47,879 nucleotides of DNA from Candidatus Didemnitutus sp. (GTDB lineage: Bacteria; Verrucomicrobiota; Verrucomicrobiia; Opitutales; Opitutaceae): contig JAMPXH010000019.1 in NCBI GenBank assembly GCA_023701285.1, forward strand, positions 1 to 47,879. Direction: 5' to 3'. Positions 42,744 to 47,879 of this stretch are shown here, one piece after another. The notes below the pieces were generated by a model, which was given only the letters and a program-made list of their open reading frames with translations, ran no database searches and was not told the DNA's origin. A program made the translations under genes and the position numbers. Within the stretch, counting starts at the first letter, position 1, and the number at the start of each line of letters is the position of its first letter.

Positions 42744-43901
42744 ATGGGCTTTAACGGCGCCACTATGGCAACCACGTCCGCGGCGAAGCCGAAATCCAGT
42801 GTCCAAGCGGCGCAGGCGCTCGCGAAACAGAAGGCCCTCGAGAAGAAAGCGAAGACCTACAAGCTCGACCTCGGCGAGCTGGCGCTCTTCACCAGCCAGC
42901 TGGCGTCGCTACTGCAGGCCGGCCTCCCGCTCGTGTCGTGCCTGGAGGCGCTGCAGGACCAGACGGAGGACCAGATTTTCCGCATCGTCATCCGCGACGT
43001 GCGCAACGACATCGCCACGGGCACGTCGTTCTCTCAGGCGGTGAAGAAATTCCCCAACTCCTTCAACTCGCTCTTCATCTCGATGGTCGAGGCGGGCGAG
43101 GCCTCGGGTGGCCTGGCGGAGATTCTCGGCAAGGTCGCGGCCTACTTCGAATCGACGGTCAAGCTGACCAAGAAGGTGAAGTCCGCCATGACCTACCCGA
43201 TCGCGGTCATCGGCTTGGCCATCGCGCTGGTGAACGTGCTGCTCATCTTCGTCATCCCGGTGTTCGCCGAGATGTTCAAGGACTTCGGCGCCAAGCTTCC
43301 TGCGCCCACGCAGCTGCTGATCGACGTGTCGAACTTCCTCAAGGCGTGGTGGTGGGCCATCGGCCTCGGCTGCTACGGTGCCTGGGTCTTCCTCAACAAA
43401 TACACTGCGACGCCCGCCGGCCGGCGCCACAAGGACCAGTTCCTCGTGCGCGCGCCGATCTTCGGCAACCTCGTGCACAAGATCGCCCTCTCGCGCTTCT
43501 GCCGCACCTACGCGACGCTCATGCGCTCCGGCGTGCCCATCCTGCGCACGCTCGAGATCGTCTCCGCCGCGTCGGGCAAGGTCCAGGTCGAGGACGCCTG
43601 TGTCGAGATCGCCCGCCACGTCTCGCAGGGCGGACAGGTTTCCGAAGTCATGGCCGCGAACCCCTTTTTCCCGCCCATGATGAAGCACATGGTCAAGGCG
43701 GGCGAATCCACCGGCAACGTCGACGGCATGATGAACAAGATCGCCGATTTCTACGACACCGAGTGCGACGCCACCGTCGCCGCGCTCACGTCGCTGATCG
43801 AGCCGTTGCTCATCGTGTTCCTCGGCGTGGTGGTCGGCGGCATCGTCATGGCGATGTTCCTCCCGATCTTCCAACTCGGCGCGGTGGCCGGCGGCACTTG
43901 A
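42744..43901 (+). CDS. pilC: Type II secretion/type IV pilus platform protein (PilC/GspF family)
   Basis: The 385-residue inner-membrane protein has two homologous GspF domains. The first begins 'GELALFTSQLASLLQAGLPL' and contains 'NSLFISMVEAGEASGGLAEI'. The second begins 'SRFCRTYATLMRSGVPILRT' and contains 'PMMKHMVKAGESTGNVDGMM'. Three transmembrane helices follow each domain pattern, ending 'LIEPLLIVFLGVVVGGIVMA'. It anchors the pilus or pseudopilus assembly ATPase. Residues 1-30 form a Lys/Ala-rich leader. ATG 42744 has a purine-rich region upstream; ATG 42765 is possible. The assembly ATPase gene pilB is not in this window. The symbol is by family. Confidence 0.9.
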   Translation: MGFNGATMATTSAAKPKSSVQAAQALAKQKALEKKAKTYKLDLGELALFTSQLASLLQAGLPLVSCLEALQDQTEDQIFRIVIRDVRNDIATGTSFSQAVKKFPNSFNSLFISMVEAGEASGGLAEILGKVAAYFESTVKLTKKVKSAMTYPIAVIGLAIALVNVLLIFVIPVFAEMFKDFGAKLPAPTQLLIDVSNFLKAWWWAIGLGCYGAWVFLNKYTATPAGRRHKDQFLVRAPIFGNLVHKIALSRFCRTYATLMRSGVPILRTLEIVSAASGKVQVEDACVEIARHVSQGGQVSEVMAANPFFPPMMKHMVKAGESTGNVDGMMNKIADFYDTECDATVAALTSLIEPLLIVFLGVVVGGIVMAMFLPIFQLGAVAGGT

Positions 43902-44075
43902 TGGCCCGGCAGTTACGTCCGCGGTCCCGGTTCTCCGGCGGGATCGGCCCGCGCCCGCGGTGCGCCGCCGGCTTATAGGGCTGAACAGGCCGGGTGTGAA
44001 AAAACCGTTTAGCCTGCGGCGTCTAGGAACCCGCTTGCATGGCCTCGGGGCGATTCGCACAGTCATCGCTCCGCC

Positions 44076-45332
44076 ATGCCTGCCATCCTCATCGTCGACG
44101 ACCTCATCTCGATTCACGAGATGCTGGAGGCTGTCATCCAGCCGACGGGGTATGCCACGGCGTTTGCGACGGATGGCGAGAAGGCGCTGACCCGCTACAA
44201 GGCCGAGAAATTCGACCTCGTGCTGGCCGACATCGACATGAAGCCGATGGACGGCATCACGTTGCTCAAGCACCTGAAGCAATACGACCCGAGCTGCGTC
44301 GTCATCATCATGACGGCCTACGCCAGCACGGAGAGCGCGATCCAGGCGCTGAAGTTCGGGGCCTTCGACTACCTGCAGAAGCCTTTCCGGGTCGACGAAC
44401 TCATCCAGACGTTGAAGCGCGGCGTGGAGTTCAAGCGGCTGGTCACCGAGCGCGAGGCGCGCGCGGGCGCGCCGGCGGGCGTCGCGGCAGGCGATTTCGA
44501 GGCGCGCCTCGTCGGTTCGAGCCCGAAGATGACGCGGTTGGTCGCGCAGCTCCGCAAGCTCGCCACGGCGCACACTCCCGTCCTCATCACCGGCGAGCTG
44601 GGCAGCGGCCACGAGATCGCCGCCGAGTTGCTGCACCAGGCAGGCGCACCGGCCGGCAGCCCGCTGGTCGGCATCGACTGCAAGCTCAACTCCGCCGACG
44701 TCCTGCATGAAGGCTTGGTCGGCCCGAGCGGCACCGGCGGTCCCTGGGTGGAGCAGGCCCGCGGCGGCACGCTCCTGCTCCAGCACGTCCAATGCCTCGC
44801 GCCCGCCGCGCAGGAAGAGCTCGTCTCCGTGCTGCGCAGCCATTCCCACCAGCACCGCGTGGTCTGCACGACCGAGATCGACCTCGAGAAACTCACCGAG
44901 GAAGGCGGCTTCAACGAGGAGCTGTTCTACCGCATCGCCGCCCTGCCGGTGCACCTGCCGCCGCTGCGCGAGCGCTTGGAGGACCTGCCGCTCCTGATCA
45001 AGTCCGTGGCGGCCACGACCTCGAATCCCGGTTTCGACGCGCGCCAGATCGAGTTCACCGACGACGCGCTGGCCACGCTCCGCGCCTACCGCTGGCCGGG
45101 CAACCTGGCGGAGTTCACGCAGGTGATTTCGCAGGCGATCTCGACCGCCGAGGCGCGCGTCATCACCTCCGCCCAACTCCCGCTGCGCGTGCACGAGTTG
45201 AAGGACTGGCCCACGCTTGCCGATTATCTCGCCGGGCAGGAAAAACGATACCTCGCCCGCGTGCTCCACGCCACCGGCGGCGACAAGACCAAGGCCGCCC
45301 AGATCCTCGGCATCGACGCCGCCCGCCTCTGA
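44076..45332 (+). CDS. NtrC-type response regulator with degenerate AAA+ domain
   Basis: The 418-residue protein has a receiver domain with intact Asp52 ('LVLADIDMKPMDG') and Lys102 ('YLQKPF'), then a sigma-54 activator-like AAA+ domain and a Fis-type segment. The AAA+ part has lost its function motifs. Walker A is 'GELGSGHE' with His179 in place of Lys. The GAFTGA loop is missing (the region reads 'GLVGPSGTGGPWVEQARGG'). Walker B is 'GTLLLQHV' instead of LDE. The sensor II Arg is replaced ('WPGNLAEF'). The C-terminal HTH stops at 'AAQILGIDAARL', without the usual recognition-helix end. It can probably receive a phosphate but not hydrolyse ATP or activate sigma-54 polymerase. It follows pilC by 175 nt, so a role in pilus control is inferred. 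Confidence 0.88.
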   Translation: MPAILIVDDLISIHEMLEAVIQPTGYATAFATDGEKALTRYKAEKFDLVLADIDMKPMDGITLLKHLKQYDPSCVVIIMTAYASTESAIQALKFGAFDYLQKPFRVDELIQTLKRGVEFKRLVTEREARAGAPAGVAAGDFEARLVGSSPKMTRLVAQLRKLATAHTPVLITGELGSGHEIAAELLHQAGAPAGSPLVGIDCKLNSADVLHEGLVGPSGTGGPWVEQARGGTLLLQHVQCLAPAAQEELVSVLRSHSHQHRVVCTTEIDLEKLTEEGGFNEELFYRIAALPVHLPPLRERLEDLPLLIKSVAATTSNPGFDARQIEFTDDALATLRAYRWPGNLAEFTQVISQAISTAEARVITSAQLPLRVHELKDWPTLADYLAGQEKRYLARVLHATGGDKTKAAQILGIDAARL

Positions 45333-45448
45333 TCCCGCCGCGCGGCCGCCGGCCGGCCCGGCGCCACCGGCGTTTTCCCCGGTTGCTCCCCGCCGCGCCG
45401 CCGCCCCGCGCGCCCTATGACGCAGCGCTCCGGACGGCGGGTTCCGCC

Positions 45449-45466
45449 GCGGGGAACTTTTCCCGC
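45449..45466. other. Inverted repeat upstream of carB
   Basis: GCGGG(G)AA-CTT-TTCCCGC forms a short hairpin about 46 nt upstream of the carB start. It is not followed by a T-tract. It may belong to the leader of carB, but no known pyrimidine or arginine regulatory motif was recognised in this 180-nt gap. Confidence 0.3.
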
Positions 45467-45512
45467 TTGCCGCGCCCAAACCCGGGCCCAACCCTCGCCG
45501 AAATCTGCGCTC

Positions 45513-47879
<2,367 letters not shown>

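Noticed and set aside
45303-45420. Frameshift restoring the missing HTH end of the NtrC-like regulator
   Set aside because: Neither alternative frame after 45332 encodes a recognisable 'TLYRKL'-type recognition helix, so the truncation is taken as real.

Overview
The window is about 48 kb of very GC-rich chromosomal DNA with strong G/C third-position bias. It probably comes from a verrucomicrobium of the Opitutaceae type. The reasons are a PEP-CTERM exported protein, several secreted proteins ending in an 'NLLEYALGTDP'-type module, abundant non-ATG starts, GFTLVEIMIV pilins, CCA-encoding tRNA genes and an uronate/oligosaccharide catabolic locus. The taxonomic call rests on gene content only. 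No phage, IS element, CRISPR array or rRNA was seen.

Layout. 1-4086: 3' part of a giant secreted repeat protein, running in from the left. 4236-9716: operon of an FAD oxidoreductase, a hexuronate-type MFS transporter and a secreted GH2 hydrolase, with translationally coupled ends. 9766-9840: hairpin-rich, REP-like intergenic element. 9909-12521 (minus): hipB-hipA-type toxin-antitoxin pair followed by a Gfo/Idh/MocA oxidoreductase. 12875-12960: tRNA-Leu(TAA). 13042-18343 (minus): PEP-CTERM protein and a 1463-residue secreted beta-helix (lyase-like) multidomain protein, with a divergent LacI-type regulator at 18574. 19739-23966: CPA1 antiporter, secreted cyclophilin fusion, nadD and rsfS. 24079-25034: two nearly identical type IV pilin-like genes, each with its own terminator and a shared upstream element. 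25093-39548: a 14-kb block of nine genes encoding membrane-embedded GT-C-type glycosyltransferases, GT2 polyprenyl-phosphate or sugar transferases and SAM methyltransferases, packed with overlapping or abutting ends on both strands. 39661-41636: VTT/DedA-like protein and xseA. 41793-42648 (minus): rsmE and tRNA-Gly(TCC). 42744-45332: pilC/gspF-like gene and an NtrC-type regulator whose AAA+ domain has lost its catalytic motifs. 45513 to the right edge: carB, cut by the window end.

How the genes fit together. The first part looks like a polysaccharide-utilisation region (transporter, GH2, beta-helix lyase-like protein, LacI regulator, sugar oxidoreductases). The central part may build and decorate cell-surface structures: pilins sit directly before the large glycosyltransferase block, and a PilC homologue with a degenerate NtrC-like regulator lies beyond it. 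Housekeeping genes (nadD, rsfS, xseA, rsmE, carB, tRNAs) are interspersed. The items most worth following are the catalytically degenerate NtrC-like regulator, the module families shared between secreted proteins, the unevenly diverged twin pilins with a common upstream element, and the methyltransferase-GT2 fusion inside the glycosyltransferase block.
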